Positions 16,562 through 25,484 of a DNA stretch of 64,000 nucleotides are shown in pieces. Each line of letters opens with the position of its first letter. Position 1 is the first letter of the stretch. The position numbers were made by a program, and so were the translations under genes. The stretch lies in assembly GCF_001758465.1 (NCBI RefSeq), contig NZ_MJIC01000004.1:186001-250000 (forward strand), read 5' to 3'. The DNA is from Marisediminitalea lipolytica. Its GTDB lineage: Bacteria; Pseudomonadota; Gammaproteobacteria; Enterobacterales; Alteromonadaceae. The notes below the pieces were generated by a model. That model ran no database searches, was not told where the DNA came from, and worked only from the letters and a program-made list of their open reading frames with translations.

Positions 16562-18631
16562 ATGTTCAGTAGTATTCGAACAACGATGGCGGTGATCCTG
16601 AGCCTTGTTGTTATGACATCATCAGCCTGGGTGCTCTGGCTCGCCGTTGCTGAACATGAAGAACTGTTTCTGGAAGCGCAGAAAAACAACCTGTTCGCGC
16701 TTACTCGTAATATGGCCAATGACCTGGTGCCCTATATGGAAAGGGAAGAGCGGGACAACTTTGCTCTGAGTATCGTGTTACTTCGTCTTGAGCCGTACAA
16801 TAATGTGATTAACGCCACCATTTACGATAACGAATTTAACCCGGTAGAAAATTATTTTGGGCGCGGTGCCCGCCTCAAAGATGACCAGCCTTTAGATTCC
16901 TATGCAGACCCCACTGTTTATGACATGGGTATAAATATCGACAACGGTAAACTGTTCAATCTCGAACGAATTGGTGAACAGGCTTTTCCGGTGGGTTATT
17001 TACTGATAGTGAATGACCTTAACTCCAGTCTGGCGGAAAGCCGACGGTCGTTAATCTTTCGAACCACTCCCTGGGTGATACTGTTACTAGCGTTCACTAT
17101 TTTTGTTTCGCTGGCTGTGCTGCGTCGTTCATTTAAGCCACTTGAAGTTCTGTCTCGTTTTACCCAAATGGTAATTGATACCAAGGATTACTCTGCGCGA
17201 CACGACGTTAAAGGAACCTCAGAAATCAAGCGACTTGGTGAACACATTAACCGCTTGATGGCGACCATCGAAGAAGAACTGTCGATTAACCAGCAGCAAA
17301 CTCAAACACTGATGGAGCAGCAGGTAACCATGACCCGGCTGGCGAATTTCGACAGCCTGACCGGTTTGCCCAACCGCCAGTTTGTTATGGACACCATTCG
17401 TATTGAACTGGCTCGCGCCCGGCGCTCTGATGGTGATTTAATCCTGATGTATTTTGACCTGGATGGTTTTAAAGGGATCAATGACTCCCTCGGTCATGAA
17501 ACCGGGGATATGATCCTCATTGAAGTGGCAGAGAGGGTCAAAGCTATTCTGCGGGACGGCGATATTCTGGCTCGTCTGGGGGGCGATGAGTTTTTAATTA
17601 TACCTGATCGTGATGTTACCGAACTTAACATGGCGACGGTATCTGAGCGTGTTCTGTCGGCATTTATCGAACCCTTCAAGTTGAAAGGTTTGTCCCTTAA
17701 AGTTGGTGTGAGTATTGGTGTCGCTAAAGCCAAAGAAGCGGGTTATGACCTTAGTCAGCTGGTCAGTAATGCAGATTTAGCAATGTACCGTTCTAAAGCC
17801 AAAGGGCGCGGGGTTTATACTATCTTTAACCCTGAGATGTCGGAATCTCATAAACGTAAGATTATGATAGCCAACAGCATTGAAGCGGCTATCGAAAACA
17901 ACCAGTTTTGCCTCTATTATCAGCCTAAAATTAATCAACAGGGCGAGATAGATTCGCTGGAGGCCCTGATCCGTTGGTTCCATCCGGAGTTAGGGGCGGT
18001 CATGCCCTCGGAGTTTATTCTGGTTGCCGAACAAGCGGGTAAAATTACCGCAATTACCCAATGGGTCTTAAACCAGGCAAGTAAAGAGCTGGCAGAACTA
18101 ATCGACATTTATTCTCCTAAGATACGGGTAGCTATTAACTTGTCAGTCCACGACCTGCGTCACAGCGACTTATTTGACTGGATCTACAATGCATTTAAGT
18201 CTTACGGAGTTAATCCTGAAAATGTCGAGTTTGAAGTGACAGAGTCAGCCTATCTGGATAATTTCAGCAGCAGCGAAAACTTATTTAAGCGCCTGCATAA
18301 CCTGGGTTGCACTATCGCACTTGATGATTTTGGCACTGGGTATTCGTCACTCAGTTATCTGACCCAAATTACCATTGATACCCTGAAAATCGATCGTCAG
18401 TTTGTTATGGAGCTCGACACTTCCGAGCGCTGCAGGGTTGTAACCATTTCTATTATTGATCTGGCTAAGCGTTTGTCGCTGAAGATTTGTGCTGAAGGGG
18501 TGGAAACCCATTCGCAGTGGGAATATCTCAACTCTTTGGGCTGCGATACAGTACAAGGCTATTTATTCAGTAAACCCCGTCAGCTCGCCGATATTAAAGC
18601 GCAGCCACACTGTCATCGACAAGCTAGTTAA
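16562..18631 (+). CDS. Membrane GGDEF-EAL cyclic-di-GMP enzyme with HAMP
   Basis: Inner-membrane protein of 689 residues. A membrane segment at about 8-30, a periplasmic sensor to about 160, a second segment (TTPWVILLLAFTIFVSLAVL) and a HAMP-like linker lead to a GGDEF domain with intact LGGDEF near residue 340. An EAL domain follows, with EAL near 466 and DDFGTGYSSLSYL near 590. Both catalytic signatures are present, so it could make or hydrolyse c-di-GMP. Its position behind the CrsA/CrsR-like genes recalls the diguanylate cyclase HsbD that works with HsbA in Pseudomonas; functional coupling is inferred from this. Confidence 0.92.
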   Translation: MFSSIRTTMAVILSLVVMTSSAWVLWLAVAEHEELFLEAQKNNLFALTRNMANDLVPYMEREERDNFALSIVLLRLEPYNNVINATIYDNEFNPVENYFGRGARLKDDQPLDSYADPTVYDMGINIDNGKLFNLERIGEQAFPVGYLLIVNDLNSSLAESRRSLIFRTTPWVILLLAFTIFVSLAVLRRSFKPLEVLSRFTQMVIDTKDYSARHDVKGTSEIKRLGEHINRLMATIEEELSINQQQTQTLMEQQVTMTRLANFDSLTGLPNRQFVMDTIRIELARARRSDGDLILMYFDLDGFKGINDSLGHETGDMILIEVAERVKAILRDGDILARLGGDEFLIIPDRDVTELNMATVSERVLSAFIEPFKLKGLSLKVGVSIGVAKAKEAGYDLSQLVSNADLAMYRSKAKGRGVYTIFNPEMSESHKRKIMIANSIEAAIENNQFCLYYQPKINQQGEIDSLEALIRWFHPELGAVMPSEFILVAEQAGKITAITQWVLNQASKELAELIDIYSPKIRVAINLSVHDLRHSDLFDWIYNAFKSYGVNPENVEFEVTESAYLDNFSSSENLFKRLHNLGCTIALDDFGTGYSSLSYLTQITIDTLKIDRQFVMELDTSERCRVVTISIIDLAKRLSLKICAEGVETHSQWEYLNSLGCDTVQGYLFSKPRQLADIKAQPHCHRQAS

Positions 18632-18800
18632 TAAAGCTCCCGGCAGTACTTGGTGATAAAGCCAGGTACCAGACAACCCTCTTACTATGAATAGATTAAA
18701 ACAATTAGGTATTGCTGTGCAGCGGCTGCTGTGAGCGCTGTATTAAAGATAAGGTGATGCAACTAATACAACGGGGCAGGCACTACCCGACCCGTTATGA
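18632..18800. other. Convergent intergenic spacer
   Basis: Lies between the GGDEF-EAL stop and the convergent PBP-like gene. I see no convincing terminator, RNA or ORF here. Confidence 0.4.
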
Positions 18801-19226
18801 TTATTGTTCAGAAGAGCGGAAGACAACCTTGATGTCATCGGGCAGGGGCGTATTTTCAGGAACATACCCAATGGTATTGCTGGCCGAACGAATATTGATA
18901 ATTAAGTCATCAATGCCTGACGCGTTATCTGGTTCTTTCAGGCGGCCACTAAACCGCATTTGTGCCCAGTAGGAACGAATTCTTGATTCTGTCAGGCCAA
19001 TTACCCGAACATTAAAGATTGAGCGGGCTACTTCACCCGGGGGCAATCCCAGCGGGACAATATTGTCTACGGAAACTGTTCCCATAAATATGTTTTTCAC
19101 CTGGGATTTACTTAGTTGTTCGATATCCGATGACTTATTAATGATCACCATAATGTGATCATCGGATTTCGCTTCAGTCATCAAAGGCTGTATCAGTAGC
19201 AAGGTAAGCAGAAGTAAGCGTTTCAT
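18801..19226 (-). CDS. Periplasmic PstS-like (PBP fold) small protein
   Basis: A 141-residue exported protein with a Sec signal peptide (MKRLLLLTLLLIQPLMTEA). The body has the short phosphate-binding-protein-like pattern common in this family: an opening IMVIINKSSDIEQLSKSQVKNIFMG, the motif IVPLGLPPGEVARSIFNVRVIGLTESRIRSYWAQMRFSG (split here only by naming) and an ending IGYVPENTPLPDDIKVVF. It is far shorter than true PstS. I start it at the ATG at 19226, which overlaps the stop of the barrel gene (ATGA). The ORF extends to 19238, but that would put four residues before a clear signal peptide. Function unknown; probably works with the barrel protein. Confidence 0.75.
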   Translation of the reverse strand: MKRLLLLTLLLIQPLMTEAKSDDHIMVIINKSSDIEQLSKSQVKNIFMGTVSVDNIVPLGLPPGEVARSIFNVRVIGLTESRIRSYWAQMRFSGRLKEPDNASGIDDLIINIRSASNTIGYVPENTPLPDDIKVVFRSSEQ

Positions 19227-20434
19227 CAGAATACCCACTCCACTGCCAGCTGATAAAGAGTAGCAGTATTATCAAACTGCTCATTCTTTACTTCAAAGAA
19301 AGCGCGTTGTTTTCCTTGTCCTCTTAACAGGGATACATCCGCTTTGAGGGCAAAGTTAGCGCTAAAGTCATAGCGTACGCCTACGGCCAGGCTATTTAGT
19401 GAGTCTCTCTTAAAGCGTTGGTAAACAGAGTCATAACCGTAATAAAGCTGGTCCAGTTCTGGGCTAAGGCCCAGCGGTATTTCGTTTACCGGCTTATCGT
19501 AAGTTACGGAAGAACTTGCCAGTGTGACGTGATAGGTCATAGGCGGGCTGTAAATACCGGCCGAAATATAGCCTCCAATCATGTCAGGAAAGGCAGTGGG
19601 TTCACCTGCCAATTTCATAATTTCAGCTTCGGCAAAATAATCAAAACTATGATAGCCAAGGCTGGTGGTAAGGACTTCGACTTTGCCCACAGGGGACAGT
19701 GAATCTGCAGATACACCGTACCCGGCAGAGCGCAGGATATTACTGAACGCTGTGAGTTCGTCCAGCGCGACATCAATATCGCCCCGGTGGAATGCCAGCG
19801 AGAAGCGCAGGTTTTGGCGCTGTAACCGCCCAATTATACCGTGGAGATTGGATACATCCGGTTTGATTTGGGTTTCGGCGATTTCATAACTGTCGTTATA
19901 GCTGCCCCAATAGGTTTCAACAGACCCCTGAATTTCATCGTTACCAAAGCGGTAATTTAAGTTGATTCCTTCGTAAGTAGGAAATAACACGCCGTTATAC
20001 AACTGCTGGGGCAGATTAATCCAGTGATAGGCAAACCCTACGTTGCGCACATCTGAATAGTTGAAAAAAGGCGTACGTTGTTTGCCAACCCGCAACTGCC
20101 AGTCATCGTTGATGTGGTAGGTGAGGTAAAGCCATTCGATACCAGAGTCCTTTGCGTCATTACTGTGGGCCAGTAACTGCGCAGTGACACTCACTTTGTC
20201 GATAACCTGCCAATCAACCTGCAGTGCCGCCAGGCTTTGGCTGTCAAAGGTAACTTTATCGGAATAATCGAGATAAGCAGCGTCACCGGTGTCGAGGTAG
20301 CCCGCTACTAAGCGGCCAAAACCGGAAATTTGAAAATCTGAGTCTGAATTAGCCCAGGTTACAGACGGCGCACTACAGCAGGCAGCGCTTGCTGCCAGTA
20401 AAAAAGGAGATAAATGTTTTTTCAACATCTTCAT
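19226..20434 (-). CDS. Outer-membrane beta-barrel (porin-like) protein
   Basis: A 402-residue protein with a signal peptide (about residues 1-28, ending TWANSDS). It shows alternating polar/hydrophobic strands and a C-terminal Phe (VEWVF), the usual outer-membrane insertion signature. It has no plug or TonB-box features. Possible starts are the ATG at 20434 or the one at 20428 (third residue). Translation is coupled to the PBP-like gene downstream through an ATGA overlap, a pairing that suggests joint work at the envelope. The substrate is unknown. Confidence 0.78.
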   Translation of the reverse strand: MKMLKKHLSPFLLAASAACCSAPSVTWANSDSDFQISGFGRLVAGYLDTGDAAYLDYSDKVTFDSQSLAALQVDWQVIDKVSVTAQLLAHSNDAKDSGIEWLYLTYHINDDWQLRVGKQRTPFFNYSDVRNVGFAYHWINLPQQLYNGVLFPTYEGINLNYRFGNDEIQGSVETYWGSYNDSYEIAETQIKPDVSNLHGIIGRLQRQNLRFSLAFHRGDIDVALDELTAFSNILRSAGYGVSADSLSPVGKVEVLTTSLGYHSFDYFAEAEIMKLAGEPTAFPDMIGGYISAGIYSPPMTYHVTLASSSVTYDKPVNEIPLGLSPELDQLYYGYDSVYQRFKRDSLNSLAVGVRYDFSANFALKADVSLLRGQGKQRAFFEVKNEQFDNTATLYQLAVEWVF

Positions 20435-20656
20435 TTACCAAACTTAACATAGCTTAAAGTTAATCCACACCGGGTCTTTTCTCAAGTTTGGGTTGATTTT
20501 TTTTTAAATCCAAACAGCCAGATCAAATTTAGCAAATTAAAAGGCGTGCCCGGGTTTGTAAAACTGTTACCTAATTGCAACATTTTCAGAGTGAAAAGAG
20601 ATGCTCGAATAATCTGTTTTTGGCTATATTGCTGAAATGTATGGTTTTTATGGAAT

Positions 20657-20672
20657 TGGTACGAGTCCTGCT
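20657..20672 (+). promoter_or_regulatory. Candidate sigma-54 promoter
   Basis: TGGTACG, four bases, CTGCT matches the -24/-12 consensus (TGGCACG-N4-TTGCW) with GG and GC exactly 12 bp apart and two mismatches. The expected start would be near 20683, about 45 bases before the EF-hand gene. The sigma-54 activator gene glrR lies 2.4 kb downstream in the same direction. No TGTC-N10-GACA GlrR site was found in the 220 bp upstream. Confidence 0.5.
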
Positions 20673-20727
20673 CTATTACAGTAAACCAGGCATGCCGCTT
20701 TCAGGCCTGCCGTCAGCGGAGACGATT

Positions 20728-20976
20728 ATGCGTACTTTAATTATTGCAGTAGCAGCATTAACAACCTTTTCTGCAGCAGCCATTCCAACCAGTCAGGAAT
20801 TTATGGCCAAAATGGATTCCGATGAAGATGGTTACATTACGCTGCGTGAAGCAGTAAAGAATACGGATTTACTCAGAGAGTTCGGCGAAATAGACATTAA
20901 CGAAGACGGTAAGATTAGCGAAGCCGAGTTGATTAGTTCTGACTATGGCCGCGAAGTGCTGGAAATTTCGGTCTAA
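20728..20976 (+). CDS. Small secreted EF-hand protein
   Basis: An 82-residue exported calcium-binding protein. The start at 20728 is chosen because it gives a signal peptide (MRTLIIAVAALTTFSAAA) and has GGAG at 20718-20721; the longer open frame to 20575 has no such support. Two EF-hand loops are readable: DSDEDGYITLRE and DINEDGKISEAE, both with acidic positions 1, 3, 5 and 12, so calcium binding is likely. It precedes glrK by 54-78 bp in the same direction and follows a candidate sigma-54 promoter. Confidence 0.82.
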   Translation: MRTLIIAVAALTTFSAAAIPTSQEFMAKMDSDEDGYITLREAVKNTDLLREFGEIDINEDGKISEAELISSDYGREVLEISV

Positions 20977-21030
20977 CCAGGCAGGGCGAGTCAGTTAGTC
21001 TGTGGAATTAGGTAAATAGGCGTTAACACA

Positions 21031-22488
21031 TTGTCGAATACTCAGCGCTATGCGATGCTTGCGTCACATTTAATTGAGAGTGGTTCGCTTTTGCGTCTGG
21101 GTTCATTACGTCAACTTATTCTGGGTAGCTTTTTGGTGGCATTAATGCCGCTGGTTGCATTGCTTTGGCAAAGCCATACGGACCTCACCCGTCTCACCCG
21201 CATGACGATTGACGAAACACAACAGATCGCCGGGCTTGTCTCTAATGTGCAACAGCTGGAAAGTGCCAGTGTGGTGCTGGAGCGTTCGCTGCGTCAGTTT
21301 CAGATTGTAAAGAATGACGCGGCGGAAAACCTGGTCAGTAACGCACTGGACAGGTTTGGTGAACGATATACTGCTTTGTGCTTTGCCAAAGTCACCGTGC
21401 AGGGGTGTGAGTCGGTTAAAGCCGTCTTTGCAGGACTACAAGCCAATACAGCATTTGCTTCTGAAGCCCAGTTGATACCGGTTCTGGCCAGTTTGCGCCA
21501 GTCGCTGACAGATGTTCACGACAGCGTGGACGAGGCTATCGAAAGCCGGTTAATTCAGCAACAGCAGGATGTCGCTGCCATGCAGGCCCGGCAAACCTGG
21601 TTAAGTGCCCTGTTAGTATCTGTCTCCTTTGGCCTGATCCTGCTTGGCAGTCAACTGGTGATCAATCCGGTTCGTAAGTTAAAACTGATTATTCGGATGC
21701 TGGCTCGTCAGCAAGGCCGGTTACCACCGCTGTCGACCCGGGCGCCGAAAGAACTGGTGGGCGTTGAAAAAGATTTGCACTGGCTGGGTGAGCGCCTGGC
21801 CCAGCTGGAAAATATCCGAACAGCGTTGTTACGACATGCCGCGCATGAATTAAAAACACCGCTGGCCAGCATTAAAGAAGGTTGCGCGCTGCTTAGCGAC
21901 GGAACGGTAGGCAAGCTGACTGAGCCGCAACAAGAGGTAATGAGTTTACTGACCAGCAGCACAACGCGTCTGAATACGTTGATTGAAAAGTTGCTCGATT
22001 ACAATATTTTGCTGCAACAGGCGCAGGCAACGTTCACATCAGTGAACGTGGAAGAGATGGTAAATCAGTGCATCGAAGATTATCAACTGGCACTGCAAAA
22101 CCATAACCTGTCGGTCAGTATAGAGGCAAAAACCATTAGTGCAGACGCCGAGTTGCTGCGTCGTATTCTGGATAACTTATTGTCTAACGCGGTAGCACAC
22201 GGGTCGTTGAACCAAACAATTTATATTCGGGTCTCACTGGAGAACCAAACCGCTTTTATCGAGGTGGCTAATCACGGTAAAAAAATACCGGAAGAAAAAA
22301 TAAGTAACTTATTTGAACCCTTTGTGCGTGGTGAAGGGGCGCGTAATGACAACGTGATAGGAACCGGTCTTGGACTGTCTATTGTGGCTGATTGTGCGCG
22401 GATCATGCACGGTGAGGTGAGTGTGACAGACGTGGATTACGCCGAAGTTTGTTTTCGGGTGGCAATCCCACAGCAGGAAGAACAATAA
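21031..22488 (+). CDS. glrK: Sensor histidine kinase GlrK (QseE)
   Basis: Membrane sensor kinase pairing with the sigma-54 activator GlrR. It has two membrane segments (about residues 27-47 and 190-210) around a helical periplasmic sensor, then a HAMP-like linker. The HisKA domain carries the phospho-acceptor in RHAAHELKTPLASIKEG, and the HATPase has N-box DNLLSNAVAHG and GTGLGLSIV. The start is uncertain: TTG at 21031 or ATG at 21055, neither with a strong Shine-Dalgarno. The three-gene order glrK-qseG-glrR matches E. coli, where the system controls the glmY small RNA. Confidence 0.9.
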   Translation: MSNTQRYAMLASHLIESGSLLRLGSLRQLILGSFLVALMPLVALLWQSHTDLTRLTRMTIDETQQIAGLVSNVQQLESASVVLERSLRQFQIVKNDAAENLVSNALDRFGERYTALCFAKVTVQGCESVKAVFAGLQANTAFASEAQLIPVLASLRQSLTDVHDSVDEAIESRLIQQQQDVAAMQARQTWLSALLVSVSFGLILLGSQLVINPVRKLKLIIRMLARQQGRLPPLSTRAPKELVGVEKDLHWLGERLAQLENIRTALLRHAAHELKTPLASIKEGCALLSDGTVGKLTEPQQEVMSLLTSSTTRLNTLIEKLLDYNILLQQAQATFTSVNVEEMVNQCIEDYQLALQNHNLSVSIEAKTISADAELLRRILDNLLSNAVAHGSLNQTIYIRVSLENQTAFIEVANHGKKIPEEKISNLFEPFVRGEGARNDNVIGTGLGLSIVADCARIMHGEVSVTDVDYAEVCFRVAIPQQEEQ

Positions 22489-22490
22489 CA

Positions 22491-23072
22491 ATGAGACAAT
22501 ATGCTGCAATAAGCGCAGCTTTATTACTGACTGGCTGTACGTTAACGCCAGCCAAGGAAGACAAAACAGAATTAACCGTGACTCAGCCTCAACCTCAGGT
22601 CAGTGTGGCTGATTGTATTTTTACTGCTTCAGATAACCTGGATCCGGCGCGCTGTGAGTTAAGTTTTTGGCTGGATTACTGGGCTCAGGTAGAACAGATG
22701 GGCTGGCCTAAGCGTGAGTCGTTAATCGAGCAATTAAACGATACCCCAGACGCGCTGTTGCAAAAGGTGATTTTATCCCAGCCGGTGAATACGCCTTACA
22801 AAGCCAGACTGCGGGCGCAACATTGGTTTGAGCAATTACTACCGGCGTTAACCGAAGCAAATCAGCAGCGCCTGAGCGCCATCATTCAAAAGCCCAGTGA
22901 ACATATGCTGGAGTTTGAATCCGCCATAACTTTGTTAAGCAAAGTGAATAATGGCCAGGACAAAACCATTGAAGCCCAGGAACAACAAATTAGCGAGTTA
23001 AAAGCCCAGCTTGAGGCATTACTCAAAATCGAATCAAACCTGATGAGTCAGGAAGAGGAGACGCAGCAGTGA
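22491..23072 (+). CDS. qseG: QseG/GlrG-like lipoprotein
   Basis: A 193-residue lipoprotein with signal MRQYAAISAALLLTGCTL (lipobox LTGC) and a C-terminal coiled coil (KTIEAQEQQISELKAQLEALL). The start at 22491 fits the signal peptide and sits just behind the glrK stop with AGGAAG upstream. In E. coli QseG is an outer-membrane lipoprotein that contacts the kinase and stimulates it; assignment here rests mainly on position between glrK and glrR plus lipoprotein character. It overlaps glrR by four bases. Confidence 0.8.
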   Translation: MRQYAAISAALLLTGCTLTPAKEDKTELTVTQPQPQVSVADCIFTASDNLDPARCELSFWLDYWAQVEQMGWPKRESLIEQLNDTPDALLQKVILSQPVNTPYKARLRAQHWFEQLLPALTEANQQRLSAIIQKPSEHMLEFESAITLLSKVNNGQDKTIEAQEQQISELKAQLEALLKIESNLMSQEEETQQ

Positions 23073-24409
23073 GTGACAATGCAAAGCAGCCATCCCATAT
23101 TCTTTTGGTTGACGACGACCAGAGTTTATTACGCTTAATGACTATTCGCCTGCAAAGCGAAGGTTTTCAGGTCACCGCAGTGGAAGACGGCCAGGCAGCG
23201 CTGAAGAAAATCAACACCGGTACCTTTGACTTGGTACTGAGCGATTTACGTATGCCGGGGTTAGATGGGTTAAGCTTGTTTGAAGAAATTATGGCTATCC
23301 GCTCAGATATTCCGGTGATACTGATGACCGCCCATGGCACGATTTCGGATGCCGTTGAGGCGACTCAGCGTGGTGTGTTTGGCTTTTTAACCAAGCCGGT
23401 AGATCACGACAAACTGCGGGAGCTGCTGGGTAAAGCCCTGCAACATTCAAAAGCGGCCGAGCCGGGGGAGTGGTGCAAGGAAATTATTACCCGTTCACCC
23501 GAGATGCTGCACGTGCTGGATCAGGCTTATCGCATCGCCAAACGGGAAGTTAGTGTGTTGGTAACCGGTGCCAGCGGCACTGGTAAAGAGTTGCTGGCTA
23601 ACGCTATCCATCGCGCCAGCGATCGGGCGGGTTATCCGTTTGTGGCAATTAACTGCGGCGCCTTACCCGAGAATCTGCTCGAATCTGAACTGTTTGGTCA
23701 CGTAAAAGGCGCTTTTACCGGTGCTGTTACCGCTAATCAGGGGTTATTTCGTGAAGCCCATGGCGGTACCCTGTTTTTAGATGAAATTGGCGATATGCCA
23801 ATGACGTTGCAGGTTAAGTTACTGCGCGCGTTACAAGAACGCCAGATCCGCCCGGTGGGCAGCAGTAAATCCGTAGATATTGATGTACGGGTGATTTCAG
23901 CTACCCACAAGGATCTGCATAAGGAAATGGAAGAGGGTAGTTTCCGTGAGGATTTGTTCTACCGTTTAAACGTAGTTAATTTAAAACTGCCGGCCTTAAA
24001 ACAACGCAGCGAAGACATTCCGCTACTGGCGCGCAGTTTGTTAAAACAAAGTGCCGAACGCCATGGCGTTAAGGTAACTCAGTTTTCTGAAGATGCCATG
24101 CAACTGCTGGTTAAAAGCGACTGGCCGGGCAACGTTCGCCAGTTGGTGAATGTGGTAGAGCAGTGCGTTGCATTAACCCAGACACCGGTTGTTCCCTTAC
24201 ATTTAGTGGAGCAGGCCTTATCGGCAACCCGACAAAGCTGGCCAACATTAACCGAGGCCCGGGATGCCTTCGAGCAAAAGTACCTGTTCAAGCTGCTTAA
24301 AATGACCGACGGAAACGTTACCCGGGCAGCAGAGCTGGCCGGACGCAATCGTACCGACATGCATAAGCTAATGAAAAAGCACAATCTGGATGCGGGCGAC
24401 TTCCGTTAG
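23069..24409 (+). CDS. glrR: Sigma-54-dependent response regulator GlrR (QseF)
   Basis: Enhancer-binding activator of sigma-54 RNA polymerase. The receiver (residues 1-125) has Asp in DLVLSDLRMPG and Lys in LTKPV. The AAA+ domain has Walker A GASGTGKE, the sigma-54-contacting GAFTGA near residue 214, Walker B TLFLDEIGDM and the arginine-finger region. A Fis-type helix-turn-helix ends the protein (NVTRAAELAGRNRTDMHKLMKK). Its 446 residues match E. coli GlrR (444). Its stop overlaps the convergent DUF72 gene by four bases. Confidence 0.94.
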   Translation: MSDNAKQPSHILLVDDDQSLLRLMTIRLQSEGFQVTAVEDGQAALKKINTGTFDLVLSDLRMPGLDGLSLFEEIMAIRSDIPVILMTAHGTISDAVEATQRGVFGFLTKPVDHDKLRELLGKALQHSKAAEPGEWCKEIITRSPEMLHVLDQAYRIAKREVSVLVTGASGTGKELLANAIHRASDRAGYPFVAINCGALPENLLESELFGHVKGAFTGAVTANQGLFREAHGGTLFLDEIGDMPMTLQVKLLRALQERQIRPVGSSKSVDIDVRVISATHKDLHKEMEEGSFREDLFYRLNVVNLKLPALKQRSEDIPLLARSLLKQSAERHGVKVTQFSEDAMQLLVKSDWPGNVRQLVNVVEQCVALTQTPVVPLHLVEQALSATRQSWPTLTEARDAFEQKYLFKLLKMTDGNVTRAAELAGRNRTDMHKLMKKHNLDAGDFR

Positions 24410-25290
24410 AACAAACTATTTTGAGTTGCCGGGGCGGGCGCGAACGTCAGTTCCGGCAACGCACTTTGTGGAAACCTTAAGTTGTATAACTCAATAAACT
24501 GCTGAGCCAGCCAGGGCGCATCCTGATTGTCCGGACGATGAAAAAATAAATAGCTGGTTTTTCCCTGTTCCCGCCATTGGTGGCATTTTGCCACCCAGGG
24601 CTGCAAACAGCGGGCATTATCCTCATCATTATTATTACCTACAAATCGCATAACTGGCTGATTCGCCGTCGCAATAACATTTACCGGCACCCGCGGCTTT
24701 TTGGTGCGTACTTCTGCGGTCACCGTATTATCCACGTCGCCGGTAAATAATGCTCTGGTGTCCATAATCACACGATTGACACCATGTGCCATCAGCAATC
24801 GGTTAAGCAATTTTTCTGCCTCGCCTTTAGCGAAAAAGTCCGGATGCCTTACTTCTACCCCGTAGCTGAAATCTGCTGGCAGTTTTTGTATAAACCCTTC
24901 CAGCAGAGGCAGTTGTGCCGGACCAAAACTGGCGGGTAACTGCAGCATGAGTTGCCCCAGCTTATGTTCAAGCCGGGCCAGCAGGTTCAGCTGTTGTGTA
25001 ACCATGGCATCGCAGTGCCGCAAGCTTGCCTTGTGGCTGATATCGCCATGAAATTTGAAGGTAAAGCGAAAATCCGCCGGTGTTATCGCCGCCCAGTTAT
25101 CTACCACTGATTCGCCAGGCAAATGATAAAAGGTAGTATTGCCCTCCACACTGTTTAGTTGCAGAGAATAATCCGCTAACTGACGCTTTGCTGCATGTCC
25201 GAACCAGCGTTTTGGCCAGCTATTGTGCTGCCATAGGGGCAAGCCGATAAAAACCGGCGCTAATGTGGTCGCAGAGTGGATATTTGTCAT
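24406..25290 (-). CDS. DUF72 (YecE-like) TIM-barrel protein
   Basis: A 294-residue DUF72 protein. The family motif block is visible: NSWPKRWFG ... LQLNSVEGNTTFYHLP, FRFTFKFHGDISHKASL, LMLQLPASFGP, YGVEVRHPDFF, RVIMDTRALF and YLFFHRPDN. Function is unestablished; members have a TIM-barrel fold and conserved acidic and His residues. It is convergent with glrR and divergent from aspS, whose promoter overlaps its start. Confidence 0.9.
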   Translation of the reverse strand: MTNIHSATTLAPVFIGLPLWQHNSWPKRWFGHAAKRQLADYSLQLNSVEGNTTFYHLPGESVVDNWAAITPADFRFTFKFHGDISHKASLRHCDAMVTQQLNLLARLEHKLGQLMLQLPASFGPAQLPLLEGFIQKLPADFSYGVEVRHPDFFAKGEAEKLLNRLLMAHGVNRVIMDTRALFTGDVDNTVTAEVRTKKPRVPVNVIATANQPVMRFVGNNNDEDNARCLQPWVAKCHQWREQGKTSYLFFHRPDNQDAPWLAQQFIELYNLRFPQSALPELTFAPAPATQNSLF

Positions 25291-25318
25291 TGGGCTTTGG
25301 GTAGCATTTGTTTATACT
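25290..25318 (+). promoter_or_regulatory. Putative aspS promoter
   Basis: TTGGGC, 17 bp, TATACT, ending about 165 bp before aspS. It overlaps the first codons of the divergent DUF72 gene. The 5' leader of about 160 nt has no structure that I can name. Confidence 0.55.
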
Positions 25319-25484
25319 ATGCGGCCTTAAATTAAATCATAAAGACGCGATTGCGATGCATTATCCCAATGCCAGTAAAACAGGTAAAGCGATAATCCGG
25401 TATGTCACGCAGACACTGCGAGCCAACCAGCGCAACAACGCTCAATGAAAAAGAAGCTAACAAAGTAACTAGGGGTCGAAGACC

